Below the pieces are notes generated by a model. It saw only the letters and a list, made by a program, of their open reading frames with translations. It did not search any database and was not told the DNA's origin. This document shows positions 44,584 through 53,247 of a stretch of 64,000 nt of DNA, piece by piece. The stretch's first letter is position 1, and each line of letters opens with the position of its first letter. Made by a program: the position numbers and the translations under genes. The stretch comes from an uncultured Flavobacteriales bacterium (GTDB lineage: Bacteria > Bacteroidota > Bacteroidia > Flavobacteriales > Crocinitomicaceae): positions 62,001 through 126,000 of the forward strand of contig CAMLHZ010000002.1 of NCBI GenBank assembly GCA_946480085.1. The letters run 5' to 3'.

Positions 44584-44601
44584 TTTAGAATTAATCTTAA
44601 T
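44584..44601. promoter_or_regulatory. Fur-like palindrome before the HmuY locus
   Basis: TTTAGAATTAATCTTAAT reads as an imperfect palindrome (reverse complement ATTAAGATTAATTCTAAA) with 12 of 18 matching positions. Palindromes of this TTTAGA/TCTAAA style are seen before iron and haem uptake genes of Flavobacteriia. It lies just before the first HmuY gene. Fur binding is inferred. Confidence 0.4.
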
Positions 44602-44620
44602 AATGAAACTTATTTCAGAT

Positions 44621-45883
44621 ATGAAAAAATCATTACTATCAATTATGGCTCTGGCGAGCTTAGGTTCATTGAACGCACAAGTGGTTGTAGATACGGTTAC
44701 AACTGGTGCAAATTACGCAACAAACGTTTGGTATAGCTTAGCAAACGATAATCAGGCAACCGGAACTTCAACGGAATGGGATTTGGCTTTGGCAGCTACA
44801 TCGTCTCAATCGAGTTCACTCACAAGTACAATTCTTTTCAATTCAAAAGTTGGAAAAGTGTACGCCATTCCTAATTCAACTCCTGCAAATTCATTTGATA
44901 CGTTGGAGACTGTCGATTTTGCAGCGTTGACTGCTTTGGTGAACAATGATTCTTCGTGGACAGTTGGGGCTCTTAACCGCACTCCTCAAATTGGAAGCTA
45001 CGATTACGGATGGGGAAGTTACGATATGAACTCTCATTCTATTTTAGCAAACCGTGTCTTTGTTGTGAAATACAACGATAACTCAACGAAGAAATTCTAC
45101 ATCAATCTTGTTACGCTTTCGGGGCAGTACGAGATCATTTCTGCGGATTTACAAAACGGAGCTGTTGCAACAACTCAAACATTGGTTTTTGCACCATATT
45201 CGTCTAAAAACTTTGTTTACTACAAGATCAATACGAACACTGTAATTGATCGTGAACCGGCTTCAGCGAACTGGGATTTCACCTTCTTGCAATACGATGC
45301 TTCAATCGCTCCGAACATGCAATACATGTCTTTCGGGATTTTGTCGAACCTGGGAGTAGAAGCTGTAAAGGTTTCAGGTGTTGCAAACGTTGAGAATTTC
45401 GAAGATTACTCGTCTCAAACGTTCAGCGATTACACAAATGCAATTGGTTACAACTGGAAAAATGCTCAGGCCCAAACAGTTCCTAATGATGTGGTTTACT
45501 TTGTAAAAGATAAAGCCGGTGATATCTGGAAATTGGTATTTACCAAGTTTACAACGGGTTCTACGGCTGTTGATCCGGCTGCCAATAACATCAACGTATT
45601 CTCTAAAGAGAAAATCTCTTCGCTTTCTGTTCAAGATAAAGAAAACACATTCTTCTCGATTTACCCAAATCCTTCTAGCGGAATAACAAACATTGTAGTT
45701 GATGCAGCGTCGGTATCTGATATCAAGATTTTGGATATGAATGGCAAAGAAGTTTTCTCAACGCAAACAGCTACAGGTTTGCAAGTAATCAATGTAAATA
45801 CATCAACATTTAACAATGGTGTTTACCTGGTGACTTTGACTTCAAATGGTGTGACATCGCAACAACGTCTTGTAGTACAGTAA
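44621..45883 (+). CDS. HmuY-family protein with T9SS type A sorting domain
   Basis: The protein has 420 residues from MKKSLLSIMALASLGSLNAQ, a signal peptide. The body (YATNVWYSLANDNQATGTSTEWDLALAATSS, FNSKVGKVYAIPN) matches the HmuY haem-binding family and shows a tandem arrangement, with a second block ASANWDFTFLQYDASIAPNMQYMSFGI. The last 75 residues (FFSIYPNPSSGITNIVV ... VQ) are a T9SS sorting tail, so it is surface-exposed. It is the first gene of the haem-uptake-like locus. I use 44621 instead of 44603 because the signal peptide is more typical. Confidence 0.85.
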   Translation: MKKSLLSIMALASLGSLNAQVVVDTVTTGANYATNVWYSLANDNQATGTSTEWDLALAATSSQSSSLTSTILFNSKVGKVYAIPNSTPANSFDTLETVDFAALTALVNNDSSWTVGALNRTPQIGSYDYGWGSYDMNSHSILANRVFVVKYNDNSTKKFYINLVTLSGQYEIISADLQNGAVATTQTLVFAPYSSKNFVYYKINTNTVIDREPASANWDFTFLQYDASIAPNMQYMSFGILSNLGVEAVKVSGVANVENFEDYSSQTFSDYTNAIGYNWKNAQAQTVPNDVVYFVKDKAGDIWKLVFTKFTTGSTAVDPAANNINVFSKEKISSLSVQDKENTFFSIYPNPSSGITNIVVDAASVSDIKILDMNGKEVFSTQTATGLQVINVNTSTFNNGVYLVTLTSNGVTSQQRLVVQ

Positions 45884-45905
45884 GTTAATTTTAAAAAAAT
45901 GCATC

Positions 45906-45937
45906 AGGCAATTCCTGTTTTCGGGGATTGTCTTTTG
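45906..45937 (+). terminator. hairpin between hmuY and DUF6607 gene
   Basis: GGCAATTCC (45907-45915) pairs with GGGGATTGTC (45923-45932) around a TGTTTTC loop, followed by TTTTG. This short stem with a partial U-run may end most transcripts after hmuY while allowing some read-through into the receptor genes. Confidence 0.45.
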
Positions 45938-45957
45938 CCATATATAGCATAACAATT

Positions 45958-46911
45958 ATGAAAAAATCGATTTTGTTTTTGGCAGCTTTAGTTTCACTAA
46001 ATCTTACAGCTCAAAAAGCAACAGCACCCGTATCAAAATTCACTCCAGTCGAATTGGCGAAGATCAACATGGATAAAGCCGCCATTAAGTCAATGGCTGG
46101 AATTTACAAGGTAAACTTTGAGTTTGCTGAAACCTTTGCACCGGACACGGCTTACAAATACCACGATCGTAAATTTGATTTTGGAATAGAATACGTTACA
46201 ATCCTTGAAGAAACAGAGACGAAAGTGGTTCTTCAGCATTTGTTAATTGTTAGTGATACAATGATTGTAAAACACTGGCGTCAGGATTGGGTTTATCAAA
46301 ACACAGAATTGTTGAGTTATTACAAAGACGATACCTGGAAAAAAACAACAATTTCTGCTGAGAAAGCGAAAGGAACGTGGACACAAAAAGTATTTCAGGT
46401 AGACGATTCACCGCGTTATGAAGGTTATGGAACCTGGGTTCATGTTGATGGTCGTCATTTTTGGCAAAGTGTTGCAGATGCACCGCTTCCAAGAAGAGAA
46501 TTGCCTCGTAAAGCTGAGTACAATGTATTGAAACGTCACAGCCAGATTGAAATTGATGCGACAGGTTGGACATTCAACCAGGACAATGAGAAAATTCTTC
46601 GCAAAGATGGAATTGACAAGTTGATCTGTTGGGAACGTGGTGTGGAGAAATTTACAACTGGTGCTTACAATGCACAACCAGCTTTGGAATACTGGAACTC
46701 AACGTCGAAGTACTGGGCTGACGTTCGCAAAGTTTGGGTGGATGTTTATGCGGCAAATCCATCGTTGGCAATCATCAAGCGCGTTGAGAACAAAATGTTG
46801 TTTGAGAAATTGTTTGAATTGGCAGACAAGTATTCAGATCCGGCAAAATACAATTCAGCTGAAGCTACAACTGAAATTCGCAACGGCATCAACAGCTTTA
46901 TCCAAAAATAA
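45958..46911 (+). CDS. DUF6607 family secreted protein
   Basis: The protein has 317 residues with a signal peptide MKKSILFLAALVSLNLTAQ. The body (YKVNFEFAETFAPDTAYKYHDRKFDFGIEYVTILEETETKVVLQHLL; HWRQDWVYQNTELLSYYKDDTWKK; GYGTWVHVDGRHFWQS) is a DUF6607 domain, repeatedly found with HmuY and TonB receptors in Bacteroidota. A haem role is inferred from context. The ATG at 45958 is chosen for the signal peptide. The gene is followed after 2 bp by the TonB receptor gene. Confidence 0.8.
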   Translation: MKKSILFLAALVSLNLTAQKATAPVSKFTPVELAKINMDKAAIKSMAGIYKVNFEFAETFAPDTAYKYHDRKFDFGIEYVTILEETETKVVLQHLLIVSDTMIVKHWRQDWVYQNTELLSYYKDDTWKKTTISAEKAKGTWTQKVFQVDDSPRYEGYGTWVHVDGRHFWQSVADAPLPRRELPRKAEYNVLKRHSQIEIDATGWTFNQDNEKILRKDGIDKLICWERGVEKFTTGAYNAQPALEYWNSTSKYWADVRKVWVDVYAANPSLAIIKRVENKMLFEKLFELADKYSDPAKYNSAEATTEIRNGINSFIQK

Positions 46912-46913
46912 TC

Positions 46914-49169
46914 ATGCAGTTCAGACTTGCCATTCTTGTATTGGTTTTCTTTGCTTCGGCATTGAATGCGCAGGAGCTTCAGTTTGTTTCTTCAACAAAC
47001 GGTTCAGTGATTTCTTCCGTGGAAGTTATCGTTAGTTGCGCAGGAGATTCGCAGGTCAAACATATTCAAACGAATTTCGAGGGTAAGATCATCTTGCCTT
47101 CGGAGTTGGTTTGTGAAACTTACTTCATTACCATTTCGCACAAAGATTTTGATGAATTTACCTTTACAGGAAAACTTCAACAGAAAAATCAATTTCAACT
47201 TCATCCAAAAGGAAAGAACCTGGGCGAAGTTGTGATAACCGCTCAATATCAGGAAGGTTCTATCGAAAATGCTGTTCACCAAATTCGTGTGATTGACAGA
47301 GCGACAATTGATAAAATGGGTGCTCAAAACCTTCGAGATGTGCTTTCAAATTCTTTGAATATTAGACTTTCACAAGACAATGTACTCGGAAGCAGTATGA
47401 GTTTGCAAGGAATTTCTGGTCAGAATGTCAAAATTCTGATTGACGGAGTTGCTGTGACTGGTAGGGTTAACGGTAATATCGACATTTCACAGATCAACAT
47501 GAACAACGTAGAGCGAATTGAGATTGTTGAAGGTCCGCTTTCTGTTAGTTACGGAACTGATGCGCTCGCTGGAACCATCAATATCATTACAAAGAAATTC
47601 CAAAAACCAAGTTCTTCAGCTTCTGTAACAGGTTATTATGAAAGCATTGGCCAATACAACTATTCCGCACGTTTAGCACATTCTACAAAGAATTATACGT
47701 TTTCGTTTTTGGGCGGAAGAAATTATTTCGACGGATGGAAATACGAAGATCAGCCATTCAAAATTGAACAAGAAAAACTAGCCGACTCAACAAGAGTTAT
47801 GGACTGGAAACCGAAAGAACAATTCTTTGGAACTGCATTTATCGGTCGACAGCTAAAAAGAACCAAACTAGGTTTTACTTCTGATTATTTCTATGAACAG
47901 ATCATGAATAGAGGTTTGCCAAGAGAACCGTATTACGAAACCGCTTTCGACGATTATTATACCACCAATCGATTCAATCATTCATTGACTTTGGTTGGTA
48001 AGATCTTTAAAAACACGAACACAAGCTTGATCTTCGCAAACAATTATTACCGAAGAATTAAGAACACATATATCAACGATTTAACAACGTTGAACCAAAC
48101 ATTGACGGCTAATTCGAGCGATCAGGATACGTCAATGTTCAACAACATTACAGTACGCGGAACATTCAGTTCGTCACGTACAGAGGCAAAACTAAACGCC
48201 GAAGTTGGATACGATTTACAACACGAGACCGGAACTGGATTAAGAATCAAAGACACAAAACAACAAATTGGTGATTATTCATTGTTTGCCAGTGCAGAAT
48301 ACAAACCATTTGATAAAACCGTTATTCGTCCCGGAGTTCGATTGAGTTACAATTCCGCTTATCAGGCACCAATCATTCCATCGATCAACATTAAACAGGA
48401 AATTGGAAAAGGGAACATTATTCGTTTTTCTTATGCTCGCGGCTTTAGAGCACCTTCATTGAAGGATTTGTATTTCTACTTTGTTGATGTGAACCACAAC
48501 ATAAAAGGAAATGAGGATTTAAAAGCAGAATATTCGCACAATTTCTCATTGAGTTACAGTAGAAGTTTTACCGTTAAGAAGGTAGCTTTTAAACTGGAGA
48601 ATCTGAATTTCTATAATACAATCGAAAACCTGATTACGCTTGCCCAAGCTTCAGCTACTGAATACACTTATTTCAATTTGAACAAGTACAAAACCATTGG
48701 AACTCAACTTCAACTGGAAACAAGATGGAAAGGATTGACGGCTGCAGTTGGTGGTTCATACGTTGGACGGTACAACGAGCTTTCAGAAACCATGAATGTG
48801 AATGACTTTTATTATTCTCCCGAGGGACGATGTAATCTTCAGTATGCTTTTGAAAAGGATTTGACCATTTCCATTTTCTACAAATACACAGGGAAAACAC
48901 CGAATGTAAGTCTTGACGAGAATAACCAGTTATATGTTTCATCGATCGCCGATTATCACATGTTGGATGCTTCGATTACGAAAACATTCTGGCAAAAAAG
49001 AATTACGCTTACTGTAGGAGCGAAAAACGTATTCAATATTCAAAATGTGATTGGTTCGAGCGGCGGATCGGCGCATTCGGGTTCATCGACTTCCATTCCA
49101 ATGGCCATGGGGAGAATGTACTTTGTGAAAACAGATATTAACCTGATTTATAAAAAGAAGGAAAAATGA
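46914..49169 (+). CDS. TonB-dependent outer-membrane receptor, haem-type (HmuR-like)
   Basis: The protein has 751 residues with signal peptide ending near NAQE. A short N-terminal carboxypeptidase-like domain (residues 20-110) precedes the TonB box region [13 protein letters not shown] and the plug ([38 protein letters not shown]). The barrel runs to the C-terminus. It has [11 protein letters not shown] and NPN-like NFYNTIENL repeats but I cannot identify haem-ligating histidines by eye. Its function in haem uptake follows from HmuY genes on both sides. The next gene overlaps by ATGA. Confidence 0.85.
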   Translation: [751 protein letters not shown]

Positions 49170-50161
49170 CACTTCGACAAGCTCAGTGTAAAAAAGAAAA
49201 TATTTTGGTGTTGATAATTGCACTTACTGTTGTTTTTACTTCTTGTAAAAAGGGAGAATTACCTGTTCCAAAGCACGATAGCGGTTCGGTAATTACTTCT
49301 TCAATAGATATGTCGTCGAATTACAAATACCAGGTTTATTTTGATCTTAAAACCAATTCGGTGGTTGGTCAAAATTTGAAAACGGCTTGGGATTTAGGCT
49401 TTGAAGCAACAGCTTCAGGAAATCGAATTATTCTGAATGGTTCAAAAGCCATGTATGCTTACAATACTGGTTCAACTGATTTTGCCTCAATAACGGATAC
49501 CTTGGGTTTTGCAGCACATAAAGCCTGGGATGCAGCTTCGGGAAATTTGGATTCTACCGCAATTGGAAATTGGGTTGGGAACAACGAAGTGTACATTATT
49601 GATCGTGGCTACAGTGAAACTGGTGTTCATCAAGGATTCCGAAAGATTATTTTTGAAACAGTAAATGGAACTGAATATACAGTGAAGTTTTCGCTCTTGA
49701 ATGGTAATGGTTTAACTGAATTGACCATTGTAAAAGATGACCTATACAATTTTGCTTTTCTTTCATTCAACAGTAATTCTGTGGTGATGATAGAACCTCC
49801 AAAAGCCGATTGGGATTTGGTGTTTACGCAATACATTCATGTGTTTTATGAACCGGAACTAACCACATATTTGGTGACGGGTTGTTTGTTAAACCATTAT
49901 TCTACGTTATCAGCAACCGACTTTCAAACACCATTTGTCGATATCAATTTTGCGTCGCTGACCAATTATACGCTGGTTCCGGCAATCAATACAATTGGTT
50001 ATGACTGGAAAGTTTTTGACGGTACAACATATGCTGTAGATCCGGGTAAGAATTACATCATTCAGGACAGAGAAGGATTTCATTACAAACTGCATTTCAT
50101 CGATTTTTACAATGAAAGCGGTGTGAAGGGAAATCCGAAGTGGGAATTTCAAGAACTGTAG
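49166..50161 (+). CDS. HmuY-family lipoprotein
   Basis: The protein has 331 residues with lipobox VVFTSC (Cys27). The HmuY-like fold is seen in AWDLGFEATASGNRIILNGSKAMYAYNTG, ADWDLVFTQYIHVFYEPELTTYLVTGCLLN and FHYKLHFIDFYNESGVKGNPKWEFQEL. The first seven residues MTLRQAQ are the translation of a dispersed repeat (CTTCGACAAGCTCAGTGT at 49172-49189) fused to the gene start. The start codon overlaps the receptor's stop. It is the lipid-anchored haemophore-like partner at the end of the locus. Confidence 0.8.
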   Translation: MTLRQAQCKKENILVLIIALTVVFTSCKKGELPVPKHDSGSVITSSIDMSSNYKYQVYFDLKTNSVVGQNLKTAWDLGFEATASGNRIILNGSKAMYAYNTGSTDFASITDTLGFAAHKAWDAASGNLDSTAIGNWVGNNEVYIIDRGYSETGVHQGFRKIIFETVNGTEYTVKFSLLNGNGLTELTIVKDDLYNFAFLSFNSNSVVMIEPPKADWDLVFTQYIHVFYEPELTTYLVTGCLLNHYSTLSATDFQTPFVDINFASLTNYTLVPAINTIGYDWKVFDGTTYAVDPGKNYIIQDREGFHYKLHFIDFYNESGVKGNPKWEFQEL

Positions 50162-50169
50162 GGGCGGCG

Positions 50170-50197
50170 GTAGGGGCGAATCATTATTCGCCCTTAC
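50170..50197. repeat. GGGGCGAAT palindrome
   Basis: GTAGGGGCGAAT (50170-50181) pairs with ATTCGCCCTTAC (50186-50197) around a CATT loop, with one G-T. A duplicated left half-arm lies just before at 50158-50168. The element resembles that at 40993-41024. It follows the lipoprotein stop codon. Confidence 0.7.
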
Positions 50198-50327
50198 ATC
50201 GCCCATACCATGCCATACAGTTTTCCAAAATCGAACTACCGCAAGTTTCTGTGAATTATTATCTTTGATATCAGTGTATTCCGAAAGAAATCAAATTAGA
50301 TGCACGAAAACGAATCAAATAATAGTC

Positions 50328-52109
50328 ATGAGATTAATTGTCCTTATTGCCCTTTTTATTTCCTCAGTATCCTTTTCTCAAACTGTAAATTATAACCTGA
50401 GAATGACCAAACCACAGAATCACTATTTCGAAGTGGAGATGGAGTTACTGAATTTCAAACAAACAGAACTTACAGTTAAACTTCCTGTTTGGGCTCCAGG
50501 TTCGTATTTAGTTCGTGAGTTTTCGAAGAATGTGAATCAGGTAAAAGCTTACGATGAAAATGGTAAGGAATTGACTGTGACAAAGACATCAAAAAACGCC
50601 TGGAAAATTGCAAAAGGTAAAGCAAAGAAGGTTTCTGTGAAATATGAAGTATATGCTTTCGAATTATCTGTTAGAACAAGCTTCCTGGATCTTTCTCATG
50701 GTTTTGTTTCCGGAAGTGGTGTTTTCTGTTATGTTGATGGTTTCAAAGATAAAGCAGGAAAATTAACCGTTTACCCATATTCAGGGTTCAATACGATTTC
50801 AACTGCTCTTCCGAAATCCGCAGAAGGCTTATTAAGTGATTCTGGAGTAACTACTTTCGATTATTCGAATTACGACGTTTTGGTCGATTCTCCGTTGGAG
50901 ATTGGAAATCAGGAAGTATTCTATTTTAATGTTGACGGAACAAATCATGAGGTTGCCATTTACGGAATAGGAAATTATGATATGAGTGATTTGAAGCGTG
51001 ATATGGAAAAGATAGTTCATGCTGCAAATGATGTTTTTGGAGGTACAAATCCGAATAAGAATTACACATTCATCATTCATAATGTAATTAACGGACAAGG
51101 TGGTTTGGAACACTCCAATTCATGTGTTTTGAGTGTTAATCGCTGGACATACGGCGCGGATTATAAAGATTTCCTGAATTTGGTTGCACACGAATATTTC
51201 CATTTATGGAATGTGAAACGCATTCGTCCAATTGAATTAGGACCGTTTGATTATGACAAGGAAAACTACACGTCATTACTTTGGCTAAGTGAAGGAATCA
51301 CGTCTTATTACGCTGATATTTTAATGGTTCGTGCAGGATTTGATTCTAAGGATGATTTCTTACGCGGTTTACAAAGTACAATCAATTACGTTGAAGGTGG
51401 AGTAGGAACACGAGTTCAACCGGTTTCTCATGCAAGTTATGACGCGTGGATCAAAGCTTATCGTCCAAACGAAAACAGTTCAAATACTACAATGACCTAC
51501 TATTCTCGAGGAAGTATGTTAGGAGCATATTTGGATGCAATGATCGTAAACAAATTCAATGCTACAAAGTGCCTCGACGATTTTATGCAGTACCTGTATC
51601 AGGAATTCTACATAAAAAAGAACCGAGGATTTAGCGAAGCGGAATTTCAGACAGCTTTGGAAACTTTTTTAGGTCAGGACATGGATGATTTCTTCAAGAA
51701 ATATGTGAATGGAACAGAGCCGTTGGATTTCGCCAATGTGTTTCCAAAAATTGGTTTGAACGTAAATTACGTTGCTAAACCAACACCAAGTTTCGGTGCA
51801 ACATTTGCGCAAGAAGGAGGGAAATGCATTGTGAAATCGATAAGATCTGGTGGTGCGGCTGAAACTTCAGGAATTTCGGTGAACGACGAAATTATTGGTT
51901 GTAACGGAATGCGTATTGATAAAACGGTACTAGAGAATTTCCTTAACTCTTTGATCGCTGGCGAATTCTGTGAAGTAATCGTTTCCAGAGAAGATGTGAT
52001 TTTCAATGTTTCTGTAAAAATGGATGCATACGAAAAGCCGACTTACAAATTGGAAATGCAGACACCATCAAGCGAGAAGTTTTATTACTGGTTGAGAGCC
52101 TTGGATTAA
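50328..52109 (+). CDS. M61 family zinc metallopeptidase with PDZ domain
   Basis: The protein has 593 residues with a signal peptide MRLIVLIALFISSVSFSQ. The zinc motif HEYFH lies in LVAHEYFHLWNVKRIRP, with the third ligand Glu in LWLSEGITSYYADI. A PDZ domain occupies about the final 110 residues (KCIVKSIRSGGAAETSGISVNDEIIGCNG). It is a periplasmic glycyl-type aminopeptidase. The start at 50328 is chosen for the signal peptide. TATCTTTG at 50260-50267 is a likely -7 element. Confidence 0.92.
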   Translation: MRLIVLIALFISSVSFSQTVNYNLRMTKPQNHYFEVEMELLNFKQTELTVKLPVWAPGSYLVREFSKNVNQVKAYDENGKELTVTKTSKNAWKIAKGKAKKVSVKYEVYAFELSVRTSFLDLSHGFVSGSGVFCYVDGFKDKAGKLTVYPYSGFNTISTALPKSAEGLLSDSGVTTFDYSNYDVLVDSPLEIGNQEVFYFNVDGTNHEVAIYGIGNYDMSDLKRDMEKIVHAANDVFGGTNPNKNYTFIIHNVINGQGGLEHSNSCVLSVNRWTYGADYKDFLNLVAHEYFHLWNVKRIRPIELGPFDYDKENYTSLLWLSEGITSYYADILMVRAGFDSKDDFLRGLQSTINYVEGGVGTRVQPVSHASYDAWIKAYRPNENSSNTTMTYYSRGSMLGAYLDAMIVNKFNATKCLDDFMQYLYQEFYIKKNRGFSEAEFQTALETFLGQDMDDFFKKYVNGTEPLDFANVFPKIGLNVNYVAKPTPSFGATFAQEGGKCIVKSIRSGGAAETSGISVNDEIIGCNGMRIDKTVLENFLNSLIAGEFCEVIVSREDVIFNVSVKMDAYEKPTYKLEMQTPSSEKFYYWLRALD

Positions 52110-52119
52110 ACTAGAAATA

Positions 52120-52338
52120 ATGAAAATAGCATCAATCATAATAAGTAGCTCACTTCTCATTTTGTTTTCTGCCTGTATGGAAGAACCTGTTGCGAACGAA
52201 ACAACAAAGCAAATCAAAGATGCCAATTCAGCTATTGAAGAAAATATGAAACTGAGTAAACAGAACGATTACAGTGGAGGAAAGAGAGATACAAGTTCAA
52301 GAACTGACCGCACTTTTCATGGTACCGTAAACAAATAA
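52120..52338 (+). CDS. small hypothetical lipoprotein
   Basis: The protein has 72 residues with lipobox LFSAC (Cys19). The mature part is a short, charged, disordered Lys/Asp/Ser peptide (EEPVANETTKQIKDANSAIEENMKL). It lies 10 bp after the M61 gene and before a strong terminator, so it is the last gene of that operon. Function unknown. Confidence 0.6.
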   Translation: MKIASIIISSSLLILFSACMEEPVANETTKQIKDANSAIEENMKLSKQNDYSGGKRDTSSRTDRTFHGTVNK

Positions 52339-52402
52339 CCCTGAAATGTAAAGATTCCACCGTAAAGATTCACAAGTTAAAGAATACTAGACTTTATAAA
52401 GA

Positions 52403-52437
52403 AAAAGCCCCGGACTCAGATGAGAACGGGGCTTTTG
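52403..52437. terminator. rho-independent terminator after the M61 operon
   Basis: AAAAGCCCCG (52403-52412) pairs with CGGGGCTTTT (52427-52436) around a 14-nt loop, with T at the end. It is A-rich on the other side, so it should work on both strands, also ending the convergent lipoprotein gene. Confidence 0.9.
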
Positions 52438-52456
52438 TATTTCAATTGAATTGTTC

Positions 52457-53074
52457 TTAGTCGAATTTCAATGAGCTTAATGCTTTTACAGCTTTTTCTT
52501 CAACATCTTTCTTTTGTGAAGCCAATGTCCAGAAGATAAATTTGTAAACGTTTCCTTTGTGATCGAAAGTTGCAATCCAGTATGCAATTGGAGCTGGAAT
52601 ACCTACTCGAGATCCTTCTACTGAAACCAAAGTTCCTTTTGCGTTCTTTGCTTTAAGAACTTTTGCAGCAGAAACATTCGTTAATGTAGTTTCGTTTTCC
52701 TTCATTAAGTCAAGCGTGTAGTTCAAGTAGTTTGTACTTAAATCTTTCTTGTCATCAAATTTTGCCATGTAACGTAAAGCGTCTTCTGCTTCTTTAGAAG
52801 GTTCTTTGTTACCAATCATATAAATTTCTTCTGTTCCATTCATATATTGAAAAGGAACTCCTGCATCAAGTGAAGTTGTTGAAATCATACTGGAAGGCAA
52901 TTCAACATCAACGGCTAATGAATCTGAATGGATTTTTTGAACTGATTCTTCAGCGTCGATCAATTCATTGATTTCCGAACTTGTACTAGTTGAACCTGAG
53001 CAACTGTAAAACAAGGTAGTTGAGCCTACTAGCAATCCGGCGAATAGAGCAACTTTAAAAAATGTCTTTTTCAT
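52457..53074 (-). CDS. hypothetical lipoprotein
   Basis: The protein has 205 residues from MKKTFFKVALFAGLLVGSTTLFYSC (lipobox Cys25). The body contains EDALRYMAKFDDKKDLSTNYLNYTLDLMKENETTLTNVSAAKVLKAKNAKGTLVSVEGSRVGIPAPIAYWIATFDHKGNVYKFIFWTLASQKKD. The C-terminal part has the plan of a PsbP/DUF1795-like fold. Start 53074 is chosen for the lipobox. No function is assigned. Confidence 0.65.
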   Translation of the reverse strand: MKKTFFKVALFAGLLVGSTTLFYSCSGSTSTSSEINELIDAEESVQKIHSDSLAVDVELPSSMISTTSLDAGVPFQYMNGTEEIYMIGNKEPSKEAEDALRYMAKFDDKKDLSTNYLNYTLDLMKENETTLTNVSAAKVLKAKNAKGTLVSVEGSRVGIPAPIAYWIATFDHKGNVYKFIFWTLASQKKDVEEKAVKALSSLKFD

Positions 53075-53160
53075 AAATATTTTGTACTGGTTTGGTACCA
53101 AGATAAGACAAAATCCAAAACTGGGAGAGAAGTGTTAAAAACTTCATTAGAGGAAAGAGA

Positions 53161-53193
53161 AAAGACTAAAGACAAAAGACTAAAGACAAAAGA
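53161..53193. repeat. 14-bp tandem repeat AAAGACTAAAGACA
   Basis: Two full and one partial copies of AAAGACTAAAGACA lie between the lipoprotein and nth. It looks like one of the AAAGAC-rich intergenic repeat styles of Bacteroidota. Confidence 0.55.
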
Positions 53194-53247
53194 TCTATAT
53201 GATCCTGTGACTTTTCTTCACTTCCTCTTTTGGCCTTCCTCTTATTG

